A stretch of 27,607 nucleotides of DNA from a virus. The translations under genes and the position numbers were made by a program. Location of the stretch: the IMG/VR virus record IMGVR_UViG_3300032271_000074, positions 1 to 27,607 of that record; one strand, given 5' to 3'. This document shows positions 1-7,236 of the stretch, in pieces; the first letter of the stretch is position 1, and each line of letters starts with the position of its first letter. The notes beneath the pieces were generated by a model. It ran no database searches. It worked only from the letters and a program-made list of their open reading frames with translations, and was not told where the DNA came from.

Positions 1-2
1 AA

Positions 3-653
3 ATGAAGAAGACCCTATTGACTATTGCTGCTCTTTTTGCAGCAACATCCGCATATGCTACTGACCTTCCTAACAAGAAGAAGGCACCTTTGCCTACCCC
101 AGTCGCAGCTGCTGCTGTTACAGCAGAGAGCACCGATAGTTTGACAGCTGCTTATGGCCAGGATACGGCTGTTGGCAACTTAGGTTCCAAGACTGATGAC
201 ATCTATCAGCTAACCTATGCTCACAAGCTAGGTAATGGCTTTGCTGTCGGTGGTATGGCACAGACAACCCAGGTTCCTGGTTCTCAGCTTAACCAGAACC
301 TTGAGGCACAGGCTAGCTACACCCTTCCAGTAATGACCGGTCTCTCTGTAACTGGCAAGGTTGGTGTCGGTGAGAAGTTCACCACGGCTAACTTCCCATA
401 CGTTGCAGTCTACGGAAGCGCAGACTATAAGGTTATGGATAAGCTTACCTGGAATGCCGTCAGCTATCGCTATCGTACGGCCTTTGATACCGGTACCTAT
501 GGCTATCAGAGCAACCAGCTAGGTACCGGTGTGACCTATGAAGTCACTCCAGCCTATGCCGTCAGTGCTAAGTACTACCGAAACTTTGATACGTCATCGA
601 ACTTTAATGCTACCGGCGACCAATTTATGCTCGGTCTGACTGTCAAGTTCTAA
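3..653 (+). CDS. Outer-membrane beta-barrel (porin-like) protein with signal peptide
   Basis: The 216-residue product starts with a classical Sec signal peptide (MKKTLLTIAALFAATSAYA, cleavage about residue 19/20). The mature start, TDLPNKKKAPLPTP, resembles the proline/lysine N-terminus of rhizobial Omp25/Omp31-type proteins. The rest alternates short polar and aromatic strands with turns rich in Gly, Asn and Asp. The last residue is Phe (LTVKF), the C-terminal signal typical of BAM-inserted barrels. Length suits an 8-strand barrel. It therefore probably sits in the host outer membrane. A strong terminator follows directly. The ATG lies at the window edge, so its ribosome site is not visible. 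The barrel class is well supported; a role such as superinfection blocking, nutrient uptake or surface remodelling is inference. It could also be a recently captured host gene. Confidence 0.75.
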   Translation: MKKTLLTIAALFAATSAYATDLPNKKKAPLPTPVAAAAVTAESTDSLTAAYGQDTAVGNLGSKTDDIYQLTYAHKLGNGFAVGGMAQTTQVPGSQLNQNLEAQASYTLPVMTGLSVTGKVGVGEKFTTANFPYVAVYGSADYKVMDKLTWNAVSYRYRTAFDTGTYGYQSNQLGTGVTYEVTPAYAVSAKYYRNFDTSSNFNATGDQFMLGLTVKF

Positions 654-661
654 TACTTCTG

Positions 662-709
662 ACATAAAAAAATAGCGCTGGGATCCGTCCTGGCGCTATT
701 TTTTTATGT
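662..709 (+). terminator. Strong intrinsic terminator after the outer-membrane protein gene
   Basis: There is a perfect 17-bp inverted repeat, 662-678 against 693-709, with GCGC at its core. A run of seven A on the left arm and seven T on the right makes it able to act in either direction. The loop (679-692) may pair further through GGA/TCC. It isolates the barrel gene from the next genes. Confidence 0.9.
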
Positions 710-763
710 ACATTAATCTAAATATGGTGTACACTGAGAATATAGCCAATATGGAGATTGATC

Positions 764-982
764 ATGTGGAACGAAGAAGATATGAACCGTTACTCTGCCC
801 AGCTGGAATTGCAGGAGACTTTGGTGCTGCGTGCCATCTTGGAAGAAGGCCTTGGAGACGTTCGTGACGTAGTTACATTTGTAGCTTCTCACACCAACGA
901 CTTCGACTTGGACTACATAGAGTCTGTCTTTAATATGACTACCCAACCGGCCCGTATCCCCCTTGATACATTTGGAGTCTAA
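764..982 (+). CDS. Small acidic protein of unknown function
   Basis: This is a 72-residue product starting MWNEEDMNRYSAQLELQ. The ATG at 764 is preferred over an upstream TTG at 758 because a GGAG box (753-756) lies 7 bases before it. The sequence is acidic and likely alpha-helical, with no signal peptide, membrane segment or recognisable motif. It is followed two bases later by a gene for a small secreted protein, whose own GGAG lies inside the end of this gene, so the two are probably co-translated. I do not recognise the family. Confidence 0.6.
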   Translation: MWNEEDMNRYSAQLELQETLVLRAILEEGLGDVRDVVTFVASHTNDFDLDYIESVFNMTTQPARIPLDTFGV

Positions 983-983
983 C

Positions 984-1274
984 ATGCGTAAGCTAGCGAT
1001 CATCGCTGCCGTTGCCCTACTAGCCACACCAGCTATGGCTGATGGCTACTACCGCCATGACCACTATCACTACAATCGTGGTGGTGGAGGTGGCAACTGG
1101 GTTGCACCCTTGGTTGGCGGAATGATACTTGGTGGGATCCTCGAGGGCATGAGCCAACCTAGGTATGCACAACCATATCAGCAACAGTATTTTGATTATG
1201 AACCTGTATGTCGTCGTGCTTTAGTTGGCTACGACTTTTATGGTCGGCCAGTCTTTCGTGTATTTTGTAACTAA
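984..1274 (+). CDS. Small secreted Gly/His/Tyr-rich protein
   Basis: The 96-residue product has a Sec signal peptide (MRKLAIIAAVALLATPAMA, cut before DG). After it come a His/Tyr stretch (YYRHDHYHY), a five-glycine run and a hydrophobic Gly-rich stretch (VAPLVGGMILGGILEGM) that resembles a glycine zipper. The C-terminal part has two cysteines, one in VCRR and one at the end in RVFCN, which could form a disulphide in the periplasm. The ATG at 984 has GGAG at 974-977. Similar small secreted proteins are common in alphaproteobacterial genomes. Location in the host periplasm or outer membrane is likely; function is unknown. Confidence 0.65.
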   Translation: MRKLAIIAAVALLATPAMADGYYRHDHYHYNRGGGGGNWVAPLVGGMILGGILEGMSQPRYAQPYQQQYFDYEPVCRRALVGYDFYGRPVFRVFCN

Positions 1275-1371
1275 TGAGAGATGTACAACGTGTGTGTTCG
1301 TATATCTTCTCGAGGGAAGAGACAATACATCATAACACGTAACAATCGAGTTGTAATCATAACCAATTCGT

Positions 1372-1395
1372 TAACGGTAGCAAATAGCTACGTTA
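1372..1395. other. Hairpin between convergent genes (weak terminator candidate)
   Basis: TAACGGTAGC at 1372-1381 pairs with GCTACGTTA at 1387-1395 around a 5-base loop, with one bulged base. It lies in the 118-bp gap between the secreted-protein gene and the convergent o-spanin gene, and its right arm covers the o-spanin stop codon. No U-run follows on either strand, so terminator activity is uncertain. Nothing else was recognised in this gap. Confidence 0.35.
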
Positions 1396-1671
1396 CTTCT
1401 TCTCAACAGTCTTCTTAGCCTCCTCAAGATATTTCTTGATGGAGGTGATACTATTTTTACAGACACTGTTATTCTTGTTTAACTCAAATAATACCTTTGC
1501 TACTTGAAGATCAGTAAGTGTCTTGGGATCCGGTAGACTACTAATTGTTGGGCAGTTATACATAGACTCACTGGGTGTTATGACGACTTGCTCCTTAGTA
1601 GTCAACATCTGTACATCAGCAGTCTGGCAGCCTGAAAGAACTATTGCTACGAGTGGGATTAACTTCTTCAT
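1393..1671 (-). CDS. Outer-membrane lipoprotein spanin (o-spanin, Rz1-like)
   Basis: This 92-residue lipoprotein has a short signal peptide ending in the lipobox LSGC (lipidated Cys15). It is followed by a segment typical of phage o-spanins: a conserved YNCP, a proline-containing stretch SSLPDPKTLTD, and a helix with LFELNKNNSVCKNS. Spanins disrupt the outer membrane in the last step of lysis by linking it to the inner-membrane partner. Its start overlaps the stop of the upstream i-spanin gene by four bases (ATGA on the minus strand), which indicates translational coupling. The lipobox, motif pattern and partner together make the call firm. Confidence 0.82.
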   Translation of the reverse strand: MKKLIPLVAIVLSGCQTADVQMLTTKEQVVITPSESMYNCPTISSLPDPKTLTDLQVAKVLFELNKNNSVCKNSITSIKKYLEEAKKTVEKK

Positions 1672-2009
1672 TTCGTATTTCCCTTCATTTGGGACATAGT
1701 ATTCTTTAAGATTATAGTAGCAGGCTTCTCGAGCAGCTTTGTCTCTGCTGAGTATAAATAATCTTCGAGACTCTTCATCTTAATGCCGATCTCGTTATTT
1801 TGGGCAGTTAAGTCCTTCTCAAAGTCTTTTTGTTTGGAATTTAACTCGTCCATCTTGGCCTGAAAAGCTTGTTGATCCTTTAAGACCTGCTCCATTTGTT
1901 TCTGGTTATAGGCCATTAGAGCTTGTTTCTCTATCTGTGACTTCCAATACCCAAATGCACCAGATAGTACAACGACAATAAAGATATAAAGTTGTAGTCT
2001 TGCTAGCAT
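1668..2009 (-). CDS. Inner-membrane spanin (i-spanin, Rz-like)
   Basis: The 113-residue product has one N-terminal membrane segment (LYIFIVVVLSGAFGYW) and then a long, charged, heptad-like coiled coil through about residue 100, the usual i-spanin architecture. The start at 2009 is chosen over a longer reading frame because a GGAGG box (2016-2020, read on the minus strand) sits a few bases upstream and because the membrane segment then begins near the N-terminus. A late-promoter octamer lies just upstream. It should anchor in the host inner membrane and span the periplasm with the downstream lipoprotein. The pair sits on the strand opposite to every other gene in the window. Confidence 0.8.
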   Translation of the reverse strand: MLARLQLYIFIVVVLSGAFGYWKSQIEKQALMAYNQKQMEQVLKDQQAFQAKMDELNSKQKDFEKDLTAQNNEIGIKMKSLEDYLYSAETKLLEKPATIILKNTMSQMKGNTK

Positions 2010-2029
2010 AATGAACCTCCCATTTTTTG

Positions 2030-2037
2030 TATTTATA
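2030..2037 (-). promoter_or_regulatory. T4-type late promoter for the spanin pair
   Basis: Read on the minus strand this is exactly TATAAATA, the T4 late-promoter consensus recognised by the gp55/gp33 system with the sliding clamp. It lies 20 bases upstream of the i-spanin start codon with GGAGG between. It overlaps the leader of the divergent plus-strand gene. Confidence 0.75.
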
Positions 2038-2047
2038 GGATATCGAA

Positions 2048-2770
2048 ATGAAAGTATATCTTGGACCCTACGTTCCTCATTGGTCGACACACGAATTTGA
2101 AAAATCATACTTAGCCATGATGCACAGGGTTGAGTACGGCTGGCAAGTCGAAGAGGAAGAGTACACTAAGCTGGATAAGGCTGTTATCTGGTTGATCGAT
2201 AAGTGGCAAGATGTATTAAATATCACAATCAATAAGTTCTTTGCATGGAAGAACCGTAAGATCAAGGTTCGTATTGATGACTATGATGTATGGTCTGTGG
2301 ATCACACTCTAGCCCATATAATTCATCCAATTCTTATTAAGTTAAAAGAGAACAAGCATGGATCGCCATGGATAGATGATGAAGATGTTCCTGATCATTT
2401 AAAGTCTACTGCTGCACCTCCAAAAGAGAATGAGTACGATACAGACGATAACCACTACGATCGTTGGGGCTGGGTTCTCGACGAGATGATCTGGGCATTC
2501 TCTCAGATACTCGACGATAATGCCGACACTCAGTTCCACACTGGTAAGTCTGATATTAAGTGGGAACAGACTGAGATCAACGGTAAGAAGATGTATGAGA
2601 TGGTGCGTGGTCCAGAAGACACGCGTGTGTTTGACAGAGAAGGATACGATAAGTGGAATGCTCGTATCTCTAATGGACTTATCCTTTTTGGTAATACTAT
2701 AGAGCGTTATGGGACTAAAAATAATAATAACAAGGAGTTCCAATGGACACAGTCTATGGATTACGAATAA
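2048..2770 (+). CDS. Conserved phage protein of unknown function, 240 aa
   Basis: The sequence is rich in Trp, Tyr, Asp and His and looks soluble, with segments such as WSVDHTLAHIIHPILIKLKE, HGSPWIDDEDVP and WGWVLDEMIWAFSQILDD. The overall look matches conserved uncharacterised proteins I associate with T4-like marine phages, but I cannot assign a named family. The His/Asp-rich helices could bind metal, which is speculation. It lies divergent to the spanin pair; only 38 bases separate the start codons and they contain the opposing late promoter. The leader has only a weak AGGA. Its 3' end overlaps the next gene by 28 bases. Confidence 0.6.
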   Translation: MKVYLGPYVPHWSTHEFEKSYLAMMHRVEYGWQVEEEEYTKLDKAVIWLIDKWQDVLNITINKFFAWKNRKIKVRIDDYDVWSVDHTLAHIIHPILIKLKENKHGSPWIDDEDVPDHLKSTAAPPKENEYDTDDNHYDRWGWVLDEMIWAFSQILDDNADTQFHTGKSDIKWEQTEINGKKMYEMVRGPEDTRVFDREGYDKWNARISNGLILFGNTIERYGTKNNNNKEFQWTQSMDYE

Positions 2771-2976
2771 GTAACTTAAGAGTCATGCCTGAGGAGATGG
2801 TCATAAAGGCCGCCCAGGATATGGAGAAAGAAGACCCCGAGAATAACTTTGTTATGCTTCTTAAAGGTGCTCAGAGCTTCAGGATGGTTGGTCTGACACC
2901 AATATTCTTATGTGATATAAACATGCAGAATTTAATGGTTACTACTGAAGAAAAACTACGAAAAAAATATCACTAG
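2743..2976 (+). CDS. Small protein of unknown function, 77 aa
   Basis: The ATG at 2743 follows AAGGAG (2731-2736) at good spacing, inside the end of the previous gene, so expression is probably coupled. The product is soluble and mixed in charge, starting MDTVYGLRISNLRVMPEEMV and ending in a basic EKLRKKYH. It terminates in TAG. No motif was recognised. Confidence 0.6.
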   Translation: MDTVYGLRISNLRVMPEEMVIKAAQDMEKEDPENNFVMLLKGAQSFRMVGLTPIFLCDINMQNLMVTTEEKLRKKYH

Positions 2977-2980
2977 GGGG

Positions 2981-3011
2981 TTACAAAACTCACTCCGGAT
3001 ACATATATAAT
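2981..3011 (+). promoter_or_regulatory. Probable sigma70-type promoter for hsp20
   Basis: TTACAA at 2981-2986 is followed after 17 bases by TATATA (3004-3009), overlapping TATAAT at 3006-3011. It lies in the 94-bp gap between a small gene and hsp20. The gap also holds a short imperfect hairpin with a C(TTCG)G loop at about 3017-3037 and a strong AGGAGG ribosome site at 3060-3065. The motif resembles the better promoter at 22232-22259. Confidence 0.5.
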
Positions 3012-3070
3012 ATATGACGGTTCGCTTCGGGTTCCGTTGTATTATCAACCTTGCCTAACAGGAGGTCTAC

Positions 3071-3562
3071 ATGACTAAATTTCTATTCGATCACACTTTC
3101 GCAGAACTCGATAAGTTCAATAAGTTCTTTGTCGGCGCAGATAAGTTTGCCGACCGTCTCACAGAGACAGCGAATTACCTAGCTAACTCAGCAGGTGTGA
3201 CATATCCCCCTTTCAACCTAAAGAAGACAGATGATAACGTCTATGTTATCGAGATGGCTGTTGCCGGCTTTGGTAAGCAAGACCTTGAGATGACTCTTGA
3301 GGATAATAAGCTTATCGTCAAGGGATCAACAACTGTCGATACATTAGTAGAAGACGGTATCAATCAATCCTTCCTACACAAGGGCATCTCGGATCGCCCA
3401 TTCACCCGCTCGTTTACACTAGCCGATAATGTTGTTGTTAATAATGCTGCCTTAGTTAATGGTCTATTGAAGATTTGGCTTGAGCACATCATTCCAGAAG
3501 ACAAGAAACCTAAGAAGATCGACATCACAGAAGTCACTTCTACAGATAAAATTAAGGACTAA
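3071..3562 (+). CDS. hsp20: Small heat-shock protein, Hsp20/alpha-crystallin family
   Basis: The 163-residue product has the Hsp20 layout: a variable helical N-terminus, an alpha-crystallin domain from about residue 45 (YPPFNL, then YVIEMAVAGFGKQDLEM and NKLIVKG), the conserved FTLADNVVV segment, and the NGLLKIWLE signature (A-x-x-x-NGLL type) at 130-138, followed by a PEDKKPKKI tail. Hsp20 proteins are ATP-independent holdases, and T4-like marine phages often carry one. It has its own promoter-like region and a strong ribosome site, so it is probably expressed well, perhaps to help folding of structural proteins. Confidence 0.93.
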   Translation: MTKFLFDHTFAELDKFNKFFVGADKFADRLTETANYLANSAGVTYPPFNLKKTDDNVYVIEMAVAGFGKQDLEMTLEDNKLIVKGSTTVDTLVEDGINQSFLHKGISDRPFTRSFTLADNVVVNNAALVNGLLKIWLEHIIPEDKKPKKIDITEVTSTDKIKD

Positions 3563-3564
3563 AA

Positions 3565-3732
3565 ATGACACAGATATTAGACAAGATAAACTCCTGGCTT
3601 AAGCGCGAGGAGAGAGCAAGACGCACGCGCGTAGAACTCAGCCAATTAACAGACAGAGATCTTGCAGACATTGGTATTAACCGTTGTGATATTCATAGAA
3701 TTTCTTATGAGGCTGTCAATGTGGCCCTATAA
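3565..3732 (+). CDS. DUF1127 (YjiS-like) micro-protein, 55 aa
   Basis: This short gene begins two bases after the hsp20 stop, with AAGGA upstream. Its product runs MTQILDKINSWLKREERARR, then ELSQLTDRDLADIGINRCDI, ending SYEAVNVAL. The L-x-x-L-[ST]-D-R-x-L-x-D-I-G-[IL]-x-R-x-[DE]-I pattern is the signature of DUF1127 domains, small arginine-rich proteins abundant in alphaproteobacteria. Some of these bind RNA and influence stress or metabolic regulation. Being co-transcribed with hsp20 suggests a stress-related or RNA-level role. A host origin is likely. The stop is followed by a terminator hairpin. Confidence 0.82.
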   Translation: MTQILDKINSWLKREERARRTRVELSQLTDRDLADIGINRCDIHRISYEAVNVAL

Positions 3733-3775
3733 TGAAGATGAACTCGTAATCATCAATGAGGGATGCAAGTAATAA

Positions 3776-3807
3776 ATAATGGGGCGCAATGCCCCATTAT
3801 CATTTTT
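3776..3807 (+). terminator. Intrinsic terminator after the hsp20-DUF1127 unit
   Basis: A perfect 10-bp stem (ATAATGGGGC at 3776-3785, GCCCCATTAT at 3791-3800) encloses a 5-base loop and is followed by a T run at 3803-3807. An AATAAATA octamer (3771-3778), one mismatch from the late-promoter consensus, overlaps the left arm and might drive the endolysin gene. Confidence 0.75.
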
Positions 3808-3818
3808 GGAGAATTATT

Positions 3819-4430
3819 ATGATTACAAAAGAGCATCTAGAGTCCTTCTTTGAGGACACAAAAGAATCTATTATAGATTCATTCGTTGAGCCACTTAACA
3901 AGGCGTGTGATAAATTTGAAATTAATACACCACAAAGAATTGCTATGTTTCTTGCACAAGTTGGCCATGAGTCTGGTGGACTTAGTCACACACAAGAGAA
4001 TTTAAATTATAAATCTGAAGGATTGACTAGAATATTTCCAAAATACTTTCATGATGTAGATCCTGATGATTATGCCCATAATCCGGAGAAAATAGCCAAT
4101 CGTGTCTATGCAAATCGCATGGGAAATAGTGATGAGGATTCTGGAGATGGATATAAATTTAGAGGTAGAGGTCTTATACAACTTACAGGAAGAGCAAATT
4201 ATTCTCATTTTGCAAAAGACATGGGAATGGTTCCTGATGACGCTGTAGAGTATCTAGAAACACAAGAAGGAGCAGCTATGTCTGCGGGTTGGTTTTGGAG
4301 TGTAAATAATTTAAATGAATTAGCTGACTCGGGTGATATTATTCATTGTACAAAACGTATCAATGGTGGTACTATAGGACTTGAAGAGCGCACTGCTCTA
4401 TACGAAGAGGCACTTAAACTCTTCAGTTGA
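3819..4430 (+). CDS. Endolysin, glycoside hydrolase family 19 (chitinase-like muramidase)
   Basis: The 203-residue product has the GH19 hallmarks: QVGHESGGL with the likely catalytic acid Glu51, a second Glu (Glu60) in TQENLNY, the family signature FRGRGLIQLTGRANY at 114-128, and a closing INGGTIGLEER. Phage GH19 enzymes cut peptidoglycan glycan strands. There is no signal peptide, so a holin or other export route is needed. The ATG at 3819 is chosen because GGAG (3808-3811) precedes it; an earlier ATG at 3789 lies inside the terminator stem. The gene is distinctly more AT-rich than the polymerase gene that follows, a sign of separate acquisition. It stands on the plus strand about 1.8 kb from the minus-strand spanins. 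Confidence 0.92.
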   Translation: MITKEHLESFFEDTKESIIDSFVEPLNKACDKFEINTPQRIAMFLAQVGHESGGLSHTQENLNYKSEGLTRIFPKYFHDVDPDDYAHNPEKIANRVYANRMGNSDEDSGDGYKFRGRGLIQLTGRANYSHFAKDMGMVPDDAVEYLETQEGAAMSAGWFWSVNNLNELADSGDIIHCTKRINGGTIGLEERTALYEEALKLFS

Positions 4431-4445
4431 TTAATTGGAGTTGTT

Positions 4446-6947
4446 ATGAAGTTTTACACAGACGTATTCATCCGCGGTGGTAAAGTATACTGCCGCGGGT
4501 ACGACATGGGTATCCGTACAAAAGAGGCTATAAACTATAAGCCTTATCTCTTTGTTCCCCAACTTGGCGGAAACTATAAGACCCTAGATGGTACTCCAGT
4601 AGCTAAGAAGTATTTTGATAATATATACAAAGCTAAAGAATATGTTAATTCAAAGAGTGACGTAGTCAATTCAAACTTCTACGGACTCACTAACTATCAG
4701 TATCTCTATATCTATGACACTTATAAGGGTGAGATACAATATGATCCTGCAATAATCAATATCGTGTCTATCGATATCGAGTGTGCATCTGATGATGGTT
4801 TTCCTAATATTCAAGTAGCCGACAAGGCTATCACTGCTATCACCCTTCGCAGTAAGGGTCAGTCAGCCGTGTTCGGCTGTGGCGACTTCTACACCAATGA
4901 CTCTAAGATCTCTTATCTCAAGTGTGAGGACGAGTATGATCTCTTGCAGAAGTTCCTGCAAGTGTGGCAGTCTGACGCGTGGATGCCAGACATCTTGACT
5001 GGTTGGAACACTGAGTTCTTTGATATTCCATATCTAGTTAATCGCATCCGTCGTCTACTGGGTGAAAAGGATGTTAACAGGCTATCACCATGGGGATTTG
5101 TTCAGGAGCGTGAGATTACACGCGGTCAGTCGGTCGCTAATGGATCTGGTAAAAAGGATATTGTGTATGATATTGCTGGTATCGCATCACTTGATTATCT
5201 AGAACTATATAAGAAGTTTTCATTCTCAAATCAAGAGTCATATAAGCTTGACTATATCGCACAGGTAGAACTCGGTGAAAAGAAGATAGACTACTCTGAG
5301 CATGGGTCGCTGCTCGAGCTATATAAGAAAGACTTTCAAAAGTTCATCGAGTATAATATACACGACTGCGTACTCGTAGACAAACTAGAAGACAAACTTA
5401 AACTTATCGAGCAAGTTATGGCTCTTGCTTATGATGCTAAGGTCAACTACAACGACACTATGGCGACTGTTAAGCCGTGGGATATTATCATACACAACTA
5501 TCTGCTAGATCAGAATATTGTTATCCCTCAATCAACAAAACATGCTATGCCTATGGCTTTAGTCGGTGGTCACGTTAAGGATCCTAAGGTCGGTCTTAGC
5601 AAGTGGGTCGTGTCATTCGACTTAAACTCACTATATCCTCATCTTATCATGCAGTACAATATTAGTCCCGAGACACTATATGCTCGCGCTGGCTCATTCC
5701 CATCTATCGATCAACTCTTGTCTGGTGAGTATAACTACACAGAAGGTGATGGTGAGGGTTTCTCATGGACTGCTAATGGCTGTGCATACAAGAGAGACAA
5801 ACAAGGGTTCCTTCCTGCACTAATGGAGAAGATGTATAATGACCGTTCGATGTATAAGAAAAAGATGCTTGAGGCAAAAAAGAAATACGAAAAAACCAAG
5901 TCTAGTGAAGATGCCAAGCTCGTCGCGCGTTACCACAATATGCAACTTGCAAAAAAGATTCAGCTCAACTCTGCTTATGGTGCACTGGGGAATGAATACT
6001 TCAGGTGGTTTAGCTTCAACAACGCGGAGGCCATAACTACATCTGGCCAGCTGTCTATTCGCTGGATTGAGAAGAAGATGAATGAGTTCTTAAACAAGAT
6101 GCTCAAGACTAATAAGGACTACATCATCGCCTCTGACACTGACTCCATATATATAGAGCTTGACGGTCTTGTAGGCTGGGCTGGTGAGACTGATGAGCTA
6201 AAGATCGTTCAGATGCTAGATGAGTTCATCGAGGCTCGCATTCAGCCTTACATGAACGAGTGCTATCAGCAGCTCGCTGACATGATGAATGCTCGTCAGC
6301 AGAAGATGCAGATGAAGCGTGAGACGATCGCCAGCAAGGGTATATGGATTGCCAAGAAGATGTACATGCTCAATGCATGGAACATCGAGGGTGTACAGTA
6401 CGATGAGCCTAAGCTAAAGATTTCGGGGCTATCGGCTGTGCGGTCTTCTACTCCTTACTCTTGCCGTGAGAACATTAAGAAGGCACTCACTATCATCATG
6501 AATAAGTCTGAAGACGATCTTCAGCTGTTCATTGAGGATTTCCGTGCTAAGTTTATGGAGTTGCCATTCGAGCAGGTAGCATTCCCTCGTGGCATCAAGG
6601 GTATGGAGAAGTATCGCAACTCCAGGACTATCTACGAGAAGGGTACACCTATTCAAGTCAAAGGTGCACTACTGTTTAACCATGCTATACAACGCAATCA
6701 GGTTAAGAATGTCGCTCCTATCAAGAACGGCGACAAGATTAAATTTGCGTATCTTAAGTTCCCTAATCCTATTGGAGATAGCGTGATCTCTGCACCTGAC
6801 ACTCTTCCACCTGAGTTAAATATTGATAAGTACATTGATCGTAACATGCAGTTCGAGAAGGCCTTCCTCGACCCGCTCAAGTCTATCACTAACATCATCG
6901 GTTGGCAGACCGAGAAGGTCGCAAACTTGGAGAGCTTCTTTGGCTAA
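4446..6947 (+). CDS. 43: DNA polymerase, family B, T4 gp43 type
   Basis: This 833-residue replicative polymerase has all catalytic motifs. Exo I is SIDIECAS (Asp110, Glu112), Exo II TGWNTEFFDIP (Asp193), and Exo III YNIHDCVLVD (Tyr303, Asp307). Pol motif A is FDLNSLYPHLI (Asp392), motif B KKIQLNSAYGALG (about 503-515), and motif C ASDTDSIYIE (Asp564, Asp566). The end, NLESFFG, resembles the C-terminal clamp-binding tail of T4 gp43. Length is slightly below T4 gp43 (898), and nothing appears missing. A GGAG box (4436-4439) sets the start. It polymerises and proofreads phage DNA with the clamp, helicase and primase; gp41 and gp61 are also in this window. Confidence 0.98.
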   Translation: MKFYTDVFIRGGKVYCRGYDMGIRTKEAINYKPYLFVPQLGGNYKTLDGTPVAKKYFDNIYKAKEYVNSKSDVVNSNFYGLTNYQYLYIYDTYKGEIQYDPAIINIVSIDIECASDDGFPNIQVADKAITAITLRSKGQSAVFGCGDFYTNDSKISYLKCEDEYDLLQKFLQVWQSDAWMPDILTGWNTEFFDIPYLVNRIRRLLGEKDVNRLSPWGFVQEREITRGQSVANGSGKKDIVYDIAGIASLDYLELYKKFSFSNQESYKLDYIAQVELGEKKIDYSEHGSLLELYKKDFQKFIEYNIHDCVLVDKLEDKLKLIEQVMALAYDAKVNYNDTMATVKPWDIIIHNYLLDQNIVIPQSTKHAMPMALVGGHVKDPKVGLSKWVVSFDLNSLYPHLIMQYNISPETLYARAGSFPSIDQLLSGEYNYTEGDGEGFSWTANGCAYKRDKQGFLPALMEKMYNDRSMYKKKMLEAKKKYEKTKSSEDAKLVARYHNMQLAKKIQLNSAYGALGNEYFRWFSFNNAEAITTSGQLSIRWIEKKMNEFLNKMLKTNKDYIIASDTDSIYIELDGLVGWAGETDELKIVQMLDEFIEARIQPYMNECYQQLADMMNARQQKMQMKRETIASKGIWIAKKMYMLNAWNIEGVQYDEPKLKISGLSAVRSSTPYSCRENIKKALTIIMNKSEDDLQLFIEDFRAKFMELPFEQVAFPRGIKGMEKYRNSRTIYEKGTPIQVKGALLFNHAIQRNQVKNVAPIKNGDKIKFAYLKFPNPIGDSVISAPDTLPPELNIDKYIDRNMQFEKAFLDPLKSITNIIGWQTEKVANLESFFG

Positions 6948-6960
6948 GAAAGGTAACACA

Positions 6961-7236
6961 ATGAGTGAAGATGATTTTGGTTTTAGTTTAGTATCAGAGC
7001 AAGAGCTTCGAGCACACGAGGAAATGCTTAAAAAGAAAGTTGAGGAGCAGTCTAAGGTAGTAATACAGACTACATCAGACTTAACAGACAAACTACATGG
7101 CTTACGCGATATGATAATGCCGCTGCTTAATAATCTCTCAAAAGATCCAGATAAGACATATATTCTGTGGCCTGATAGATCTGAAAAAATAAAGGCATTC
7201 ATTAAGAAAGTAAACGACTACGTAGACAATGATTAA
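6961..7236 (+). CDS. Small conserved phage protein of unknown function
   Basis: This is a 91-residue protein between gp43 and a membrane protein. It starts at ATG 6961 behind AAAGG. An acidic N-terminus (MSEDDFGFSLVSEQE) leads into a helical, coiled-coil-like middle and then a conserved-looking block SKDPDKTYILWPDRSEKIKA. That last block recalls small uncharacterised proteins of T4-like cyanophages, a resemblance from memory only. Its stop overlaps the next gene by 8 bases, so both belong to the replication operon. Confidence 0.65.
   Translation: MSEDDFGFSLVSEQELRAHEEMLKKKVEEQSKVVIQTTSDLTDKLHGLRDMIMPLLNNLSKDPDKTYILWPDRSEKIKAFIKKVNDYVDND

Noticed and set aside
727-734. Perfect 8-bp palindrome GTGTACAC upstream of the gene at 764
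   Set aside because: Too short to claim as an operator, occurs once in the gap, and no promoter elements could be placed around it with confidence.
713-1027. Minus-strand frame of 104 codons
   Set aside because: It runs opposite two plus-strand genes with good ribosome sites, one with a signal peptide, and shows no motif.
4402-4422. GAAGAG/CTCTTC hairpin at the end of the endolysin gene
   Set aside because: It is inside the coding sequence and has no T run after it; not a convincing terminator or polymerase operator.
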